From contig NZ_CAHJXR010000008.1 of the NCBI RefSeq assembly GCF_903645355.1, positions 62,001-126,000 on the forward strand: a stretch of DNA of 64,000 bases, in the 5' to 3' direction. Below the pieces are notes generated by a model. It had not been told where the DNA came from. It was given only the letters and a program-made list of their open reading frames with translations, and made no database searches. The DNA is from Schaalia sp. Marseille-Q2122 (GTDB lineage Bacteria; Actinomycetota; Actinomycetes; Actinomycetales; Actinomycetaceae). Position numbers and translations under genes: made by a program. Position 1 is the first letter of the stretch, and every line of letters starts with the position of its first letter. Shown piece after piece: positions 45,599 to 55,408 of this stretch.

Positions 45599-48334
45599 GT
45601 GAGTGACAACACCACAGACCTGACCCCGGGCGCCGACACCCCCAACGACGACGAGGTCACCCTCGCCGTCGGCACCGACCTCGTTGATCCTCAGGGCGAT
45701 GGGCCTGACGGTCACGACCCCCACGGACGCATCGACCCTGTCGACCTGCGCTCGGAGATGCAGCGCTCCTACCTCGACTACGCGATGAGCGTTATCGTGG
45801 GCCGCGCCCTGCCGGATGTGCGCGACGGCCTCAAGCCCGTCCACCGCCGCATCCTCTACACGATGTTTGACGGCGGCTACCGCCCCAACGCCGGCTTCTA
45901 CAAGTGCATGCGTGTCGTGGGTGACGTGCTGGGTCAATACCACCCCCACGGTGACGCCTCGGTGTATGACGCCCTGGCCCGCATGGTCCAACCCTGGTCC
46001 CTGCGCTACCCCCTCGTTGCAGGTCAGGGTAACTTTGGTTCCCCCGGTAACCTCGGGCCGGCAGCGCCTCGTTACACCGAATGTAAGATGGCCCCCCTGG
46101 CCATGGAAATGGTGCGCGACATCGACGAAAACACCGTCGATTTCCAGGACAACTACGATGGGCGCAACCAAGAACCCACCGTCTTGCCCTCGCGCTACCC
46201 CAACCTGCTGGTCAACGGTTCTGAGGGTATCGCCGTTGGTATGGCCACCCGTATCCCTCCGCACAACCTGCGTGAGGTTGCTTCGGGTGTGCAGTGGGCA
46301 CTTGAGCACCCCGAGGCTTCCCGCGAGGAACTCCTCGAAGCCCTCATGGCCCGCATTAAGGGCCCCGACTTCCCTACCGGCGCCACCATCTTGGGCCGAT
46401 CGGGCATTGAGGACGCCTACCGGACGGGACGAGGCTCCATCGTCCAGCGCGCCATTGTGGACGTAGAGGAAATCCACGGCCGCCAGTGCCTGGTCGTGAA
46501 GGAACTGCCCTACCAGGTCAACCCCGATAACCTCGTGGCTAAGATTGCCGAACTGGTCAAGAACGGCCAGATTCAAGGCATCGCTGACATTCGCGATGAG
46601 ACCTCGGGCCGTCACGGTCAGCGCCTCATCATCGTGCTTAAGCGTGACGCTGTGGCCAAGGTTGTCCTCAACAACCTCTACAAGCGCACCGCCCTGCAGG
46701 ACTCCTTCCCGGCGAATATGCTCGCCCTCGTTGACGGCGTGCCCCGCACGCTCAGCCTCGATGGCTTCATCCGCCACTGGATCACCCACCAGATGCAGGT
46801 CATTGAGCGCCGCACCGCCTTCCGCCTGGCCAAGGCCCGTGAACGCCTGCACATCCTGGAAGGCTACCTCAAGGCCCTGGACGCCTTGGACGAGGTCATC
46901 GCCCTCATCCGCCGCTCCCCCACCGCCGACGCCGCCCGCGAAGGCCTCATGGAGCTGCTGAGCATTGATGCCATCCAGGCTGATGCGATCCTGGCCCTGC
47001 AGCTGCGCCGCCTAGCCGCCCTTGAGCGTCAAAAGATCCTCGATGAGCACGCCGCTTTGCGCGCCCGCGTCGAAGACCTTGAGGACATCCTGGCCACCCC
47101 CGCACGCCAGCGCGACATTATCGGCATTGAACTGGCTGAAATCGTCGACAAGTACGGCGATGAGCGCATGACGACGATCCTGCCTTTCGGCGGGGAAATG
47201 TCGATGGAAGACCTCATCCCCCAAGAGGACGTGGTCGTCACCATTACCCGCGATGGTTTCGCCAAGCGCACCCGCACCGACAACTACCGTTCCCAAAAGC
47301 GCGGCGGTAAGGGCGTGCGCGGCACGCAGCTGCGCGGCGATGACGTGGTGGAGCACTTCTTCGTCACCACCACCCACCACTGGCTGCTCTTCTTTACCAA
47401 CCTTGGCCGCGTCTACCGCGCCAAGGCCTACGAGATTCCCGAGGGCGGCCGCGACGCCAAGGGCCAGCACGTAGCGAACCTCCTGGCCTTCCAGCCCGAG
47501 GAAACCATCGCCCAGGTGCTCGCCATTGAGAACTACGAGCAGGCCGAATACCTCGTGCTCGCCACGAAGTCGGGTCTGGTGAAGAAGACGAAGCTCGCCG
47601 ACTACAACTCCCCGCGTACCGGCGGCATTATTGCCATCAACCTGCGCGAGGACGAGGCCGGCCGCCCCGATGAGCTGGTTTCGGCTCACGTGGTCAACGC
47701 TGATGATCACCTGCTGCTGGTCTCGCGTGAGGGTCAGGCCTCCCGCTTTGCCGCCACCGATGAGCAACTGCGCCCCATGGGCCGCTCGACCTCTGGCGTG
47801 AAGGGTATGCGCTTCCGCGATGACGATGAGCTGCTCACCATGGAGGTTGTGCGCGAGGGCGCTGACCTGCTCATCGTCACCGAGGGCGGCTACGCCAAGC
47901 GCACCCCCGTGGAGGAATACCCCGTCAAGGGCCGCGGCATCCTGGGTGTGCGCGTCGGTAAGCTCTCTGAGGAGCGCGGCGGCCTCGTGGGCGCGTTGAT
48001 GGTGGATGCTGAAGAGGATGTCATGGTCATTACCTCCTCGGGTAAGCTCGTCCAGGTCAATGCCTCCGATGTGCGCCCCACCAGCCGAAACACCATGGGT
48101 GTGATCTTTGCTCGCCCCGATGGGGATGACCGCATTATTGCCATTACCCGTAATCCTGAGCGTGAACTTCCTGGGGAGAATGGGGAGAATGGGAATGGAG
48201 CGGAGGCTCCCGAGGGCGCTGACGCTGAGCGTTCTGCAGGAACCTCGGAGGAAAATGCTCCGAATGCTGACGAAACCGCCCCGAAGGATGTAGCGTCAGA
48301 GGGAGAATCCACAGTTGAGGAGGATGACCAGTGA
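45599..48334 (+). CDS. gyrA: DNA gyrase subunit A
   Basis: Breakage-reunion subunit, 911 aa from GTG 45599, with AGGAG 7 nt upstream. The quinolone-determining region reads [11 protein letters not shown]: the residue matching E. coli Ser83 is Ala, as in Mycobacterium tuberculosis, while the Asp87 equivalent is kept. The catalytic Tyr lies in APRYTECKM. Six beta-pinwheel blades follow with the GyrA box QKRGGKGV. The C-terminal 80 residues are an acidic Glu/Ala tail. Its stop overlaps the DUF3566 start (GTGA). Confidence 0.99.
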   Translation: MSDNTTDLTPGADTPNDDEVTLAVGTDLVDPQGDGPDGHDPHGRIDPVDLRSEMQRSYLDYAMSVIVGRALPDVRDGLKPVHRRILYTMFDGGYRPNAGFYKCMRVVGDVLGQYHPHGDASVYDALARMVQPWSLRYPLVAGQGNFGSPGNLGPAAPRYTECKMAPLAMEMVRDIDENTVDFQDNYDGRNQEPTVLPSRYPNLLVNGSEGIAVGMATRIPPHNLREVASGVQWALEHPEASREELLEALMARIKGPDFPTGATILGRSGIEDAYRTGRGSIVQRAIVDVEEIHGRQCLVVKELPYQVNPDNLVAKIAELVKNGQIQGIADIRDETSGRHGQRLIIVLKRDAVAKVVLNNLYKRTALQDSFPANMLALVDGVPRTLSLDGFIRHWITHQMQVIERRTAFRLAKARERLHILEGYLKALDALDEVIALIRRSPTADAAREGLMELLSIDAIQADAILALQLRRLAALERQKILDEHAALRARVEDLEDILATPARQRDIIGIELAEIVDKYGDERMTTILPFGGEMSMEDLIPQEDVVVTITRDGFAKRTRTDNYRSQKRGGKGVRGTQLRGDDVVEHFFVTTTHHWLLFFTNLGRVYRAKAYEIPEGGRDAKGQHVANLLAFQPEETIAQVLAIENYEQAEYLVLATKSGLVKKTKLADYNSPRTGGIIAINLREDEAGRPDELVSAHVVNADDHLLLVSREGQASRFAATDEQLRPMGRSTSGVKGMRFRDDDELLTMEVVREGADLLIVTEGGYAKRTPVEEYPVKGRGILGVRVGKLSEERGGLVGALMVDAEEDVMVITSSGKLVQVNASDVRPTSRNTMGVIFARPDGDDRIIAITRNPERELPGENGENGNGAEAPEGADAERSAGTSEENAPNADETAPKDVASEGESTVEEDDQ

Positions 48335-48729
48335 GCGAACAGACCGCGCCTGGAGGCATCGTTGAAGACGGCCCCCGCCAGGTCAATCTTGCGATCGCAC
48401 GCATTGACCCCTGGACCGTCATGAAGGTGTCATTCCTCCTCAGCGTGGCTCTGGGCATTGTTTCGGTGATTGCCACCGCCATCTTGTGGACCATGCTCGA
48501 CGCCATGCACGTCTTTGCCTCTATCGACGAGTTCCTCACCAAGTTGGGCGCTGAACGCTTCACCGTCTTGCTTGACTACGTGCGTTTCTCTCGCCTGCTG
48601 TCCTACACGACCATTGCGGCAGTGGCCAACGTCGTCCTCATGACGGCCATTGCCACCGTGGCAGCGATGCTCTACAACGTCATTGCCTCGCTGGTCGGTG
48701 GTGTGCGCGTGTCCCTCATGGACGAGTAA
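48331..48729 (+). CDS. DUF3566 membrane protein
   Basis: 132 aa protein with two membrane helices (about 32-58, [18 protein letters not shown]; about 94-122, [20 protein letters not shown]) and short cytoplasmic ends. DUF3566 proteins follow gyrA throughout Actinobacteria (mycobacterial Rv0007-like). Their job is not settled; a cell-wall or division role has been suggested by context. The translational overlap with gyrA implies coupling. Confidence 0.9.
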   Translation: MSEQTAPGGIVEDGPRQVNLAIARIDPWTVMKVSFLLSVALGIVSVIATAILWTMLDAMHVFASIDEFLTKLGAERFTVLLDYVRFSRLLSYTTIAAVANVVLMTAIATVAAMLYNVIASLVGGVRVSLMDE

Positions 48730-48760
48730 GAGCGGAATCTTCGCACGGGATTGAGCCAAG

Positions 48761-48820
48761 CGGCCCCACTGAGAGTGGGCACCCTCATTGAGAGTGTTCC
48801 ACTTCACGCGGGGCCGTTTT
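48761..48820 (+). terminator. Rho-independent-like terminator after the gyrase operon
   Basis: CGGCCCC (48761-48767) pairs with GGGGCCG (48810-48816) followed by TTTT. The 42-nt loop contains two TGAGAGTG copies and further internal pairing. It lies 30 bp after DUF3566 and before tRNA-Ile. Confidence 0.65.
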
Positions 48821-48879
48821 GCTCTTTGGCCCATGTTTTGTCTACCATTGTGGAGCACCCGTTAAGGGGGCATGCAGTT

Positions 48880-48953
48880 GGGCCTATAGCTCAGTAGGTT
48901 AGAGCGCAGTCCTGATAAGACTGAGGTCGGTGGTTCGAGCCCACCTAGGCCCA
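48880..48953 (+). tRNA. tRNA-Ile (GAU)
   Basis: 74 nt cloverleaf: acceptor GGGCCTA/TAGGCCC with discriminator A, D-loop AGCTCAGTAGGTTAGAGC, anticodon loop CTGATAA with anticodon GAT, T-arm GGTTCGAGCC. CCA is not encoded (the genome continues CTT). Located after gyrA as in many Actinobacteria. Confidence 0.97.
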
Positions 48954-48988
48954 CTTCCGCAATCTCGGCATTTGCCAGAGGAGGCACA

Positions 48989-49126
48989 ATGAACAAGTGG
49001 ATCACCGCAATTGTGGTCGTCGGAGCTGCAGTAGCAGTCGGACTCGTGGTGAGACAAGTTGCTCAAGACCTCTCTGACAATGCAGAATTGTGGAGGTCAG
49101 TCACTGACGATCCGGCTCTGGCCTGA
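48989..49126 (+). CDS. DLW-39-type small membrane protein
   Basis: 45 aa, translated by hand: MNKWITAIVVVGAAVAVGLV, then a short tail with VAQDLSDNAELWRSVTD. One N-terminal membrane helix and an acidic LW-containing tail fit the DLW-39 family of tiny actinobacterial proteins usually found beside the gyrA/tRNA-Ile locus. GAGGAGG lies 5 nt before the ATG. Function unknown. Confidence 0.85.
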   Translation: MNKWITAIVVVGAAVAVGLVVRQVAQDLSDNAELWRSVTDDPALA

Positions 49127-49146
49127 TCGGAAGCGACACCCAGCAT

Positions 49147-49222
49147 GGGGCCATGGCGCAATTGGTAGCGCACCTGCTTTGCAAGCAGGGGGTTAGGGGT
49201 TCGAGTCCCCTTGGCTCCACCA
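49147..49222 (+). tRNA. tRNA-Ala (UGC)
   Basis: Acceptor GGGGCCA pairs with TGGCTCC (G-T at one position), discriminator A, and CCA is encoded. D-arm GCGCAATTGGTAGCGC, anticodon loop TTTGCAA with anticodon TGC, T-arm GGGTTCGAGTCCC. Follows the DLW-39 gene by 20 bp. Confidence 0.97.
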
Positions 49223-49224
49223 AC

Positions 49225-49260
49225 AACCGGGCCTGGACGATTGTCCAGGCCCGGTTTTCA
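49225..49260 (+). terminator. Rho-independent terminator after tRNA-Ala
   Basis: Perfect 14-bp stem AACCGGGCCTGGAC / GTCCAGGCCCGGTT with loop GATT and trailing TTTTC, three bases after the tRNA CCA end. Confidence 0.92.
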
Positions 49261-49298
49261 TGTGCGCGCAGCATGGCTGCCATCTGGCCTGTTGCCTC

Positions 49299-49499
49299 TT
49301 AACGCTTACGGGCAACAAGGTAGATGACCGCGCAGACGGCGCCAATCGTCGCCAACGGGCCGGCCGCTAGCATTGCCAGGCCACCGCCAATATTGGCGCC
49401 ACTGCCCTCAGGCATCATGGCGGAACTGACAAAGAAAAACACGACAGCTGCAGCGGCGAGCACGAGGCACGCGATGGCTGCCCACAACAGGTATTTCAT
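49299..49499 (-). CDS. Small two-helix membrane protein
   Basis: 66 aa hydrophobic protein: helix 1 about residues 4-26 (LLWAAIACLVLAAAAVVFFF), a short Gly/Ser loop (PEGSGANIGGG), helix 2 about 40-62, ending in ARKR. A strong ribosome site (GGGAGG about 8 nt upstream) supports it as real in spite of its length. No family is recognised. It stands alone, convergent with the tRNA operon. Confidence 0.65.
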   Translation of the reverse strand: MKYLLWAAIACLVLAAAAVVFFFVSSAMMPEGSGANIGGGLAMLAAGPLATIGAVCAVIYLVARKR

Positions 49500-49648
49500 G
49501 GTGTCTCCCTCCCTTCACTGCGAAAAAGACCCTGTCCTTCATTATCCCTGAAGTCGCGGCGCTCAGCAGGGAGGAGCGGGGGAGTGGGGCACCAGAAAAG
49601 AAAGCCAGGAGCACCCTCGGTGAAGAAACGCATCACGCGGTAGGGTAG

Positions 49649-49686
49649 TGGCCACACAGTGACCACACAGTGACCACCCAGTGGCC
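49649..49686. repeat. Short 11-bp-period tandem repeat before the AlkD-like gene
   Basis: Three imperfect copies of GACCACACAGT follow each other 30-70 bp upstream of the AlkD-like start codon. The position would fit a promoter spacer or regulator sites. Short enough to be slippage. Confidence 0.45.
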
Positions 49687-49718
49687 GCCTGGGCGCAGAC
49701 AGGTGAGGAGGATCCAGT

Positions 49719-50510
49719 ATGACCAGGAGTACAGACACTATCCGCACGCGTCTGGTGGAACTGTCCGAAGAAAAGCACGCTGACTTCACCGCCAAGCTCG
49801 CCCCCACGGTGCCACGCGAACACATCCTTGGCGTGCGCGTCCCTGCCCTGCGCACACTCGCCAAACACCTGCGCAGGAAAGAACCTGCGCTTGTAGAGGC
49901 TTTTCTTATCTCGCTTCCGCACGAGACTCTGGAAGAAAACCTGCTCCACGCACTCATTCTTAACGAAGAGAAAGACTTCGACGAGCTCATCCGACGCCTT
50001 GAGGAGTTCTTTCCTGTCATCGACAACTGGATGGTCTCCGACATTATTTCTCCAGGCCTGACCGCTACCCACCACGAGGAGCTCGAAGGATCAATCAGCC
50101 AATGGCTTACTAGCAACCAGGTCTACCCCGTCAGGGTCGCTGTCCAGCTCCTCATGTCGTACTACCTCGACGACTATTTCCGAAAGGATCACCTCAACTG
50201 GGTGGCGGCAGTGAGCAATCCTGACTACTACGCCCGCATGGCCTGCGCCTGGTATTTCGCCACCGCCCTCGCCAAACAACCCCACGCCACCGGACCCTAC
50301 TTCTTCGCCAAGGCCGACGAAGAAGGCATGGACGACCAGACACGAAAAATGGCCATCACGAAGGCCTGCGAAAGCCGCCGCATCCCCGATGCAACGAAGG
50401 AAGCACTCCGCAAGGAGCGTCAACGCTTGAGCATCGCCAGCGCAGGAACACGCCAAGGCCCAAAGAAGGCCGAATATAGTGCGGGTTTGGCCACGATTTG
50501 CCAAAAGTGA
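49719..50510 (+). CDS. AlkD-like DNA alkylation repair protein
   Basis: 263 aa all-helical HEAT-like repeat protein. LGVRVPALRTLAKHLRR and HETLEENLLHALILNEEKDF are typical of AlkD-type DNA glycosylase relatives, with the later VRVAVQLLMSYYLDD and NPDYYARMACAWYFATAL helices lining the DNA groove. AlkD removes positively charged alkylpurines; this shorter relative may share that or only bind DNA. Start ATG 49719 with GAGGAGG about 11 nt upstream. Monocistronic. Confidence 0.85.
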   Translation: MTRSTDTIRTRLVELSEEKHADFTAKLAPTVPREHILGVRVPALRTLAKHLRRKEPALVEAFLISLPHETLEENLLHALILNEEKDFDELIRRLEEFFPVIDNWMVSDIISPGLTATHHEELEGSISQWLTSNQVYPVRVAVQLLMSYYLDDYFRKDHLNWVAAVSNPDYYARMACAWYFATALAKQPHATGPYFFAKADEEGMDDQTRKMAITKACESRRIPDATKEALRKERQRLSIASAGTRQGPKKAEYSAGLATICQK

Positions 50511-50624
50511 CCTGCATATCTAGCGCTCGCTAAGGTCAGGGCCCTAGGGTGGAGAAGCAGCAGTGTTTCTGACGGACATTCCGCCAAAACACCGCAGTCC
50601 CTGTTGTCAACGAAAAGAGCACCC

Positions 50625-53168
50625 ATGGCACGCAACCCGCAGGACCTGCCAATGGACACTTCCCACCTGCCCTCCCGCGCCGAGGCCGCCCGCCAACGCG
50701 CCGCCGCAGCCGAAGCCCAAGCAGCAACCCGGGCCCGCAGTGCACGCACACCCGAACCGACGCCAGCCCCGCAGCGCTCAACCACACCCGCTGCGGCCTC
50801 AACGCCGCGCTCAACCTCTGCTTCCACGCAGCGCCAGGCGGGCGCCTCGTCCTCGTCGACAACAACCCCACAGCGCCGATCCGTCCTCCAACGCGGCGCC
50901 CAAGAAACCAAACCCGCCTACGACTGGCCCCAAGCCTCCAGCGGCAAACGCTCACCCAAACGCTCCGCAACCGCGCCCGCCGACAAGAAAAAGCCCCTCT
51001 CCAAAGGACGCCGCTGGGCACGCCGCATCGGTAAAGGCATCGCCTTCTCCATGCTCTTCCTCGTCCTGGCCGGCCTGGGCGTCTTCGGCTACCTCTACAA
51101 CCGCCTGACCATCCCCGCCGCCGACGAGGTCGCCCTCGCCCAAACCACCACCGTCTACTACAACGACGGCACCACCCGCATGGGCACCTTCTCTGAGGTC
51201 AACCGCACCATCATTGACGCCTCAACCCTGCCCGACTACGTACCCCACGCCATCGTCGCCTCCGAAGACCGGACCTTCTACACCAACTCCGGTATCGACA
51301 TCCGCGGCATCCTACGCGCCCTCTACACCAATATCACGACGGGAAGCCGTCAGGGTGGCTCCACCCTGACCCAGCAGTACGTGGAGCGCTACTACATGGG
51401 GGATACCACCAGCTACGTTGGCAAAGCTAAAGAAGCCATCCTCGCGCTGAAGATCAACAATCAGCAGACCAAGGATGAAATCATCGGCAACTACATGAAC
51501 ACGATCTACTTTGGGCGAGGCGCCTACGGGATCGAAGCAGCCGCGAAAGCCTACTACGGCAAGGCCGCTAAGGACCTTACCCTCTCTGAGTCAGCCATGC
51601 TGGCCGGCATCATCCCCGCACCCTCCGTGTGGGACCCCGCCGTTGACCCTGAGCAGGCCCAATCCCGCTGGGAGCGCGTCCTGAACCTCATGGTCGAAGA
51701 CGGGTGGATCAACAAGGCCGAGGCCGACGCCGCGACCTTCCCCCAAACCGTCGACCCCAACGCCGAACGCACAGACGAGTGGGCTGGGCCGCAGGGCTAC
51801 CTGCTTGAACAGGTCCGAGCCGAACTCAAGGCCACCGGCGCCTTCACCGACGAACAGATCGAAAACGGCGGCCTGACGATCATCTCCACCATCGACAAGG
51901 CGAAGAACGATGCCGCCATTGCGGCCGCCAACACGATGAACGAGGTCGAAGGCTGGAATCCTGAGACCATGCACCTGGCCCTGTCCTCCGTAGACCCCAA
52001 CACCGGAGAGATCGTCGCCGAATACGCCGGACACGACTACCTGGTCCGCCAGCAAAACGCCGTCACCCAAGACATCTCGGCGGCGGCCTCGACCTTCAAA
52101 ACCTTCACCCTGCTCGCCAACCAAATCAACGGCGGCAGCATTGAAGACCTTTACGATGGCCGATCCCCGCGCCGCTTCGACGGCCTGGCTGAAACCGTCG
52201 AAAACGACGGTGGCTACTCCTGGGGCCGCGTGAACCTCACCAAGGCCATGCAGTACTCAATCAATACCGCCTTCGTTGAACTCAACGAAAAGATCGGATC
52301 CGACAAGACCCTCAAGGTCGCCATTGACGCCGGCATCCCCGAAGACACCCTCGGCCTGGACGGGACCTTGCTCAACGTCCTGGGCTTTGCAGCCCCCCAC
52401 AATATCGACATCACCGGCGCTTACGCCACGATCGCATCGGGCGGGTACCGCATCACGCCCCACATTGTGCGCGAAGTGAAAAACGGTGACGGCCAAGTGG
52501 TCTACAAGACCATCATCGACCCCAAGCAGGTCTTCAACGCCACTGAACTGTCGGGCATCATGCCCGCCCTCGAGGCCGTCATGCAGCGCGGGGGCACAGG
52601 CGAAACCGTAGCGAGCCTGGGCCGTAAGGTCGCAGGCAAGACGGGGACCTCCGAGGAACAAAAATCCGCCCAATTCGTCGGTATGATCCCCCAGCTTGTC
52701 ACCACAGTGAGCATGTACCAATCCGATGAGAACGGTAATCCTGTGCCCCTGACCAATATTGGCGGCCTGGATCAGTTCCACGGCGGCGACTGGCCAGCCG
52801 ATGTGTGGCTGGCCTACATGAAAAAGGCCACTGAAGGCATGGACAATATCGACTACCCATGGCGGGTGTCAGTCCAGCAGCGACCTCGACTCAACGAACC
52901 CGTCCAACCTGCCGTTGAGGAAACACCTCAGTCGATGCCTGAGGAGCAGGAAGAAGAACCCACGCAAGAGCGCGGCGACAATACATCAGACGAGCAAAAT
53001 ACGCCGTCACCTCAAGATCCCAACGACACCTCTGACCCGAATACGCCTGGAAACGGAGGGGGGAGCACCCCCGGTAACGGTGACAATGACGGAGGGCAAA
53101 ATCCTCCCGGCAATGGGGGTGGCCAAGACGGTGGCGCCTCGCCTGGATCGCCTCCAGCAAATGGCTAA
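50625..53168 (+). CDS. Class A penicillin-binding protein (transglycosylase/transpeptidase)
   Basis: Bifunctional peptidoglycan synthase, 847 aa from ATG 50625 (MARNPQDLPMD). The cytoplasmic N-terminus of about 125 residues is Ala/Pro/Ser-rich and basic, followed by one membrane helix (AFSMLFLVLAGLGVFGYLY). The GT51 transglycosylase has VASEDRTFYTNSGIDIRG and RQGGSTLTQQYVERYYM. The transpeptidase has STFK (nucleophile Ser), YSIN and GKTGTSEEQ boxes. The last 90 residues are Glu- then Gly/Pro/Asn-rich and disordered. An alternative TTG at 50604 is possible. Lies opposite the rpsF operon, as ponA1 does in mycobacteria. Confidence 0.95.
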   Translation: MARNPQDLPMDTSHLPSRAEAARQRAAAAEAQAATRARSARTPEPTPAPQRSTTPAAASTPRSTSASTQRQAGASSSSTTTPQRRSVLQRGAQETKPAYDWPQASSGKRSPKRSATAPADKKKPLSKGRRWARRIGKGIAFSMLFLVLAGLGVFGYLYNRLTIPAADEVALAQTTTVYYNDGTTRMGTFSEVNRTIIDASTLPDYVPHAIVASEDRTFYTNSGIDIRGILRALYTNITTGSRQGGSTLTQQYVERYYMGDTTSYVGKAKEAILALKINNQQTKDEIIGNYMNTIYFGRGAYGIEAAAKAYYGKAAKDLTLSESAMLAGIIPAPSVWDPAVDPEQAQSRWERVLNLMVEDGWINKAEADAATFPQTVDPNAERTDEWAGPQGYLLEQVRAELKATGAFTDEQIENGGLTIISTIDKAKNDAAIAAANTMNEVEGWNPETMHLALSSVDPNTGEIVAEYAGHDYLVRQQNAVTQDISAAASTFKTFTLLANQINGGSIEDLYDGRSPRRFDGLAETVENDGGYSWGRVNLTKAMQYSINTAFVELNEKIGSDKTLKVAIDAGIPEDTLGLDGTLLNVLGFAAPHNIDITGAYATIASGGYRITPHIVREVKNGDGQVVYKTIIDPKQVFNATELSGIMPALEAVMQRGGTGETVASLGRKVAGKTGTSEEQKSAQFVGMIPQLVTTVSMYQSDENGNPVPLTNIGGLDQFHGGDWPADVWLAYMKKATEGMDNIDYPWRVSVQQRPRLNEPVQPAVEETPQSMPEEQEEEPTQERGDNTSDEQNTPSPQDPNDTSDPNTPGNGGGSTPGNGDNDGGQNPPGNGGGQDGGASPGSPPANG

Positions 53169-53192
53169 ATCACCCAACCTTGGGTGAGACCT

Positions 53193-53232
53193 GGGGTGCT
53201 TGTCGGCTGTAACGGCCGCAAGCACCCCACTT
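53193..53232 (+). terminator. Terminator of the penicillin-binding protein gene
   Basis: GGGGTGCTTG (53193-53202) pairs with CAAGCACCCC (53219-53228) around a 16-nt loop and is followed by ACTTTTG, 25 bp after the stop codon. Confidence 0.8.
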
Positions 53233-53360
53233 TTGTGTGTAGGGGCGCAAGGGGCGGCTGCCGAGGGCGGTGGAAGTGGCTTAGGCAGGGGCGGCGAGCG
53301 AGGGGGGACAGCGAGGACACGGCTGGGATAGTAGGGCAGAGCCAAAGGTGCTGTCATGAG

Positions 53361-53409
53361 GTTGGAAAAACACTGGGGGCCTGGCTCAAAGAGCCAGGCC
53401 CCCAGTGTT
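53361..53409 (-). terminator. Terminator of the rpsF-ssb-rpsR-rplI operon
   Basis: Perfect 19-bp stem (arms 53369-53387 and 53391-53409) with a 3-nt AAA loop. Read on the minus strand it is followed by a T run (TTTTTCC), typical of intrinsic termination 40 bp after rplI. Confidence 0.93.
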
Positions 53410-53450
53410 CAAGCAGTGATCCGCTCAGCGAATCAGCCGCCCATCAGTCT

Positions 53451-53909
53451 TCACTTAGCAGCGACAACGCGAACCTTGAGGTTAGCGGTCACCTCGTTGT
53501 GGAGGTTGACGACCACGGTGTAATCGCCAGTGGTCTTGATCGGAGAAGCGATCACCACGCGGCGACGGTCGATGGTCTGGCCGAGTTCAGCCTTGACAGC
53601 CTCAGCAATGTCAGCGGTGGACACGGCGCCGAAGAGGCGACCGTTGCCGCCAACCTTGGCGGAGATCGTCACAGGAGCAGCAGCCTGGAGGACGTCGCGC
53701 ACGGCGCGAGCGTCATCGATGGAAGCGATCTCGCGCTTGCGGCGAGCAGCAGCCATCTGGTCAATCTGCTTCTGAGCGCCCTTGGACCAGGCGGTAGCCA
53801 GGCCACGGGGAACCAGGTAGTTACGGGCGTAACCGTCCTTGACCTCGACAACATCGCCGGCAGCGCCGAGATTTTCGACATCGTGGGTGAGGATGAGCTT
53901 AGTAGCCAT
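53451..53909 (-). CDS. rplI: 50S ribosomal protein L9
   Basis: 152 aa, full length. The N-terminal domain is TKLILTHDVENLGAAGDVVE with DGYARNYLVPRGLA, then the long linker helix (QIDQMAAARRKREIASI) and a C-terminal domain ending in VRVVAAK. Last gene of the leftward rpsF-ssb-rpsR-rplI operon, just before its terminator. Confidence 0.98.
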   Translation of the reverse strand: MATKLILTHDVENLGAAGDVVEVKDGYARNYLVPRGLATAWSKGAQKQIDQMAAARRKREIASIDDARAVRDVLQAAAPVTISAKVGGNGRLFGAVSTADIAEAVKAELGQTIDRRRVVIASPIKTTGDYTVVVNLHNEVTANLKVRVVAAK

Positions 53910-53932
53910 GAATAATCTTCCCTTCCCCTCGA

Positions 53933-54175
53933 TCAGCGGCCAGAGGACGAGTACGGCAGCAGAGCCATCTCGCGGGCGTTCTTAACGGCCTTAGCAATGC
54001 GACGCTGTTCCTGCACGGACACGCCAGTCACGCGGCGAGCGCGGATCTTGCCGCGGTCCGAGATGAACTTACGAAGCAGAGCGGTGTCCTTGTAGTCGAT
54101 CTTTTCGATCTTGGCCGACTTCAAGGGGTTGGCCTTCTTCTTGATGGGCTTATTGCGAAGTTGAGGCTTCGCCAT
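53933..54175 (-). CDS. rpsR: 30S ribosomal protein S18
   Basis: 80 aa from ATG 54175 ([20 protein letters not shown]) with AAGGAG 6 nt upstream; an open frame to 54214 is 5' untranslated sequence. The S18 signature [18 protein letters not shown] and [19 protein letters not shown] is complete. It has no zinc-binding Cys residues, so it is the C-minus form, and in Actinobacteria the C-minus and C-plus copies are often both present. Confidence 0.97.
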   Translation of the reverse strand: MAKPQLRNKPIKKKANPLKSAKIEKIDYKDTALLRKFISDRGKIRARRVTGVSVQEQRRIAKAVKNAREMALLPYSSSGR

Positions 54176-54256
54176 GATGGTCTCCTTGTGATCTGGGCGG
54201 CCGGGCCGCCCCAAGCATTGTGTGAGCGTTGCTGAGAGAATCCCTCAGCGTGAGAC

Positions 54257-54841
54257 TCAGAACGGCGGTTCGTCGCCGAACGAGGCCGCACCACCATCGG
54301 TACGCCACGGGTCACCTGCACTGCCCCCAGCAGGAGCCGAGTAGGTCGCCTGGCCACCGTATCCACCCTGGTTGTAGCCGCCCTGGCTGTAACCATCCTG
54401 GGACTGGCCATATCCACCCTGACCCTGAGGCTGGCCGTAGCCGCCTCCCTGGCTGTAGCCTCCCTGGCCCGACGGCGCTTGCACGCGGGTCACTTGAGCT
54501 TTCGCGCGACGCAGCGAAGGGCCGACCTCGTCAACCTGAAGTTCGACGACGGTACGACGCTCGCCCTCGCGGGTCTCGTAGGAGCGCTGGGTCAGACGAC
54601 CCTGCACGATCACGCGCATACCCTTACGCAGCGACTCGGCCACGTTTTCCGCAGCCTCACGCCACACGCTGCAGCGCATGAACAGGGTCTCCCCGTCCTT
54701 CCATTCGTTGGATTGACGGTCGAAAGTACGGGGGGTCGATGCCACCGTGAAGTCAGCAACTGCGGCGCCCGAGGGCGTAAAACGCAGTTCCGGGTCAGCG
54801 GTGAGGTTACCGATGATCGTAATGACGGTTTCTCCGGCCAT
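54257..54841 (-). CDS. ssb: Single-stranded DNA-binding protein
   Basis: 194 aa. The OB fold (residues 1-115) begins [20 protein letters not shown] and has [19 protein letters not shown] and [19 protein letters not shown]. The linker is Gly/Gln/Tyr-rich with repeated GGYxQ units, and the acidic tip DEPPF at the very end is the partner-binding tail. Operon position between rpsF and rpsR is standard. Confidence 0.97.
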   Translation of the reverse strand: MAGETVITIIGNLTADPELRFTPSGAAVADFTVASTPRTFDRQSNEWKDGETLFMRCSVWREAAENVAESLRKGMRVIVQGRLTQRSYETREGERRTVVELQVDEVGPSLRRAKAQVTRVQAPSGQGGYSQGGGYGQPQGQGGYGQSQDGYSQGGYNQGGYGGQATYSAPAGGSAGDPWRTDGGAASFGDEPPF

Positions 54842-54904
54842 TTCTGCTCCTCAGTGGGATCGATTGAGTGGACTCACAGGTGAAGTGGTGATGCGGATAC
54901 GACG

Positions 54905-55195
54905 TCAGTGAGCGTCGGGGCGCAGGAGCTTGGTGCGCAGAATGGCCTCAGACAGGCCCATCTGGCGGGTGATTTCCAGCGCGACGGCAGGGGTCGTGGT
55001 CATGTTGATGACAACGTAGATGCCTTCGGAACGCTTGTTGATGTCGTAGGCAAGACGACGCTTGCCCCAGATGTCGACGTTCTCAACGGAACCGCCCTCA
55101 GCCGTCACCAGCTGCAGGTACTTGTCCATCGAGGGTGCGACGGTGCGCTCGTCGATCGAGGGATCGAGGATCACCATGAGTTCATATGCACGCAC
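54905..55195 (-). CDS. rpsF: 30S ribosomal protein S6
   Basis: 96 aa ([20 protein letters not shown]). The GTG at 55195 is chosen because GGAGGTGG lies 8 nt upstream, while the GTG at 55207 is itself part of that ribosome site. The S6 signature [20 protein letters not shown] is intact. First gene of the rpsF-ssb-rpsR-rplI operon. Confidence 0.96.
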   Translation of the reverse strand: MRAYELMVILDPSIDERTVAPSMDKYLQLVTAEGGSVENVDIWGKRRLAYDINKRSEGIYVVINMTTTPAVALEITRQMGLSEAILRTKLLRPDAH

Positions 55196-55408
55196 GTGAA
55201 TACCCACCTCCTATGGTCTTCGCGGTCACGGTCTTTCCGTGACAGGAGGGTCATGCGTCAGACGAGGCCGAAACCTCGTCCTAAGGACCGCTTCTCACCC
55301 GGGACGGGCGCAGAATAGTCCGACTTCCTATCCTAGTGGGGGGTAGGGTCACATGTCATGTGTGCGCTCATCATTGAACGCGTGCAATAGAGCACGCCCC
55401 GAGGGGAA

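Noticed and set aside
53361-53409. Long perfect palindrome as a novel element
   Set aside because: Position after rplI, 3-nt loop and T run on the minus strand make it an ordinary intrinsic terminator.
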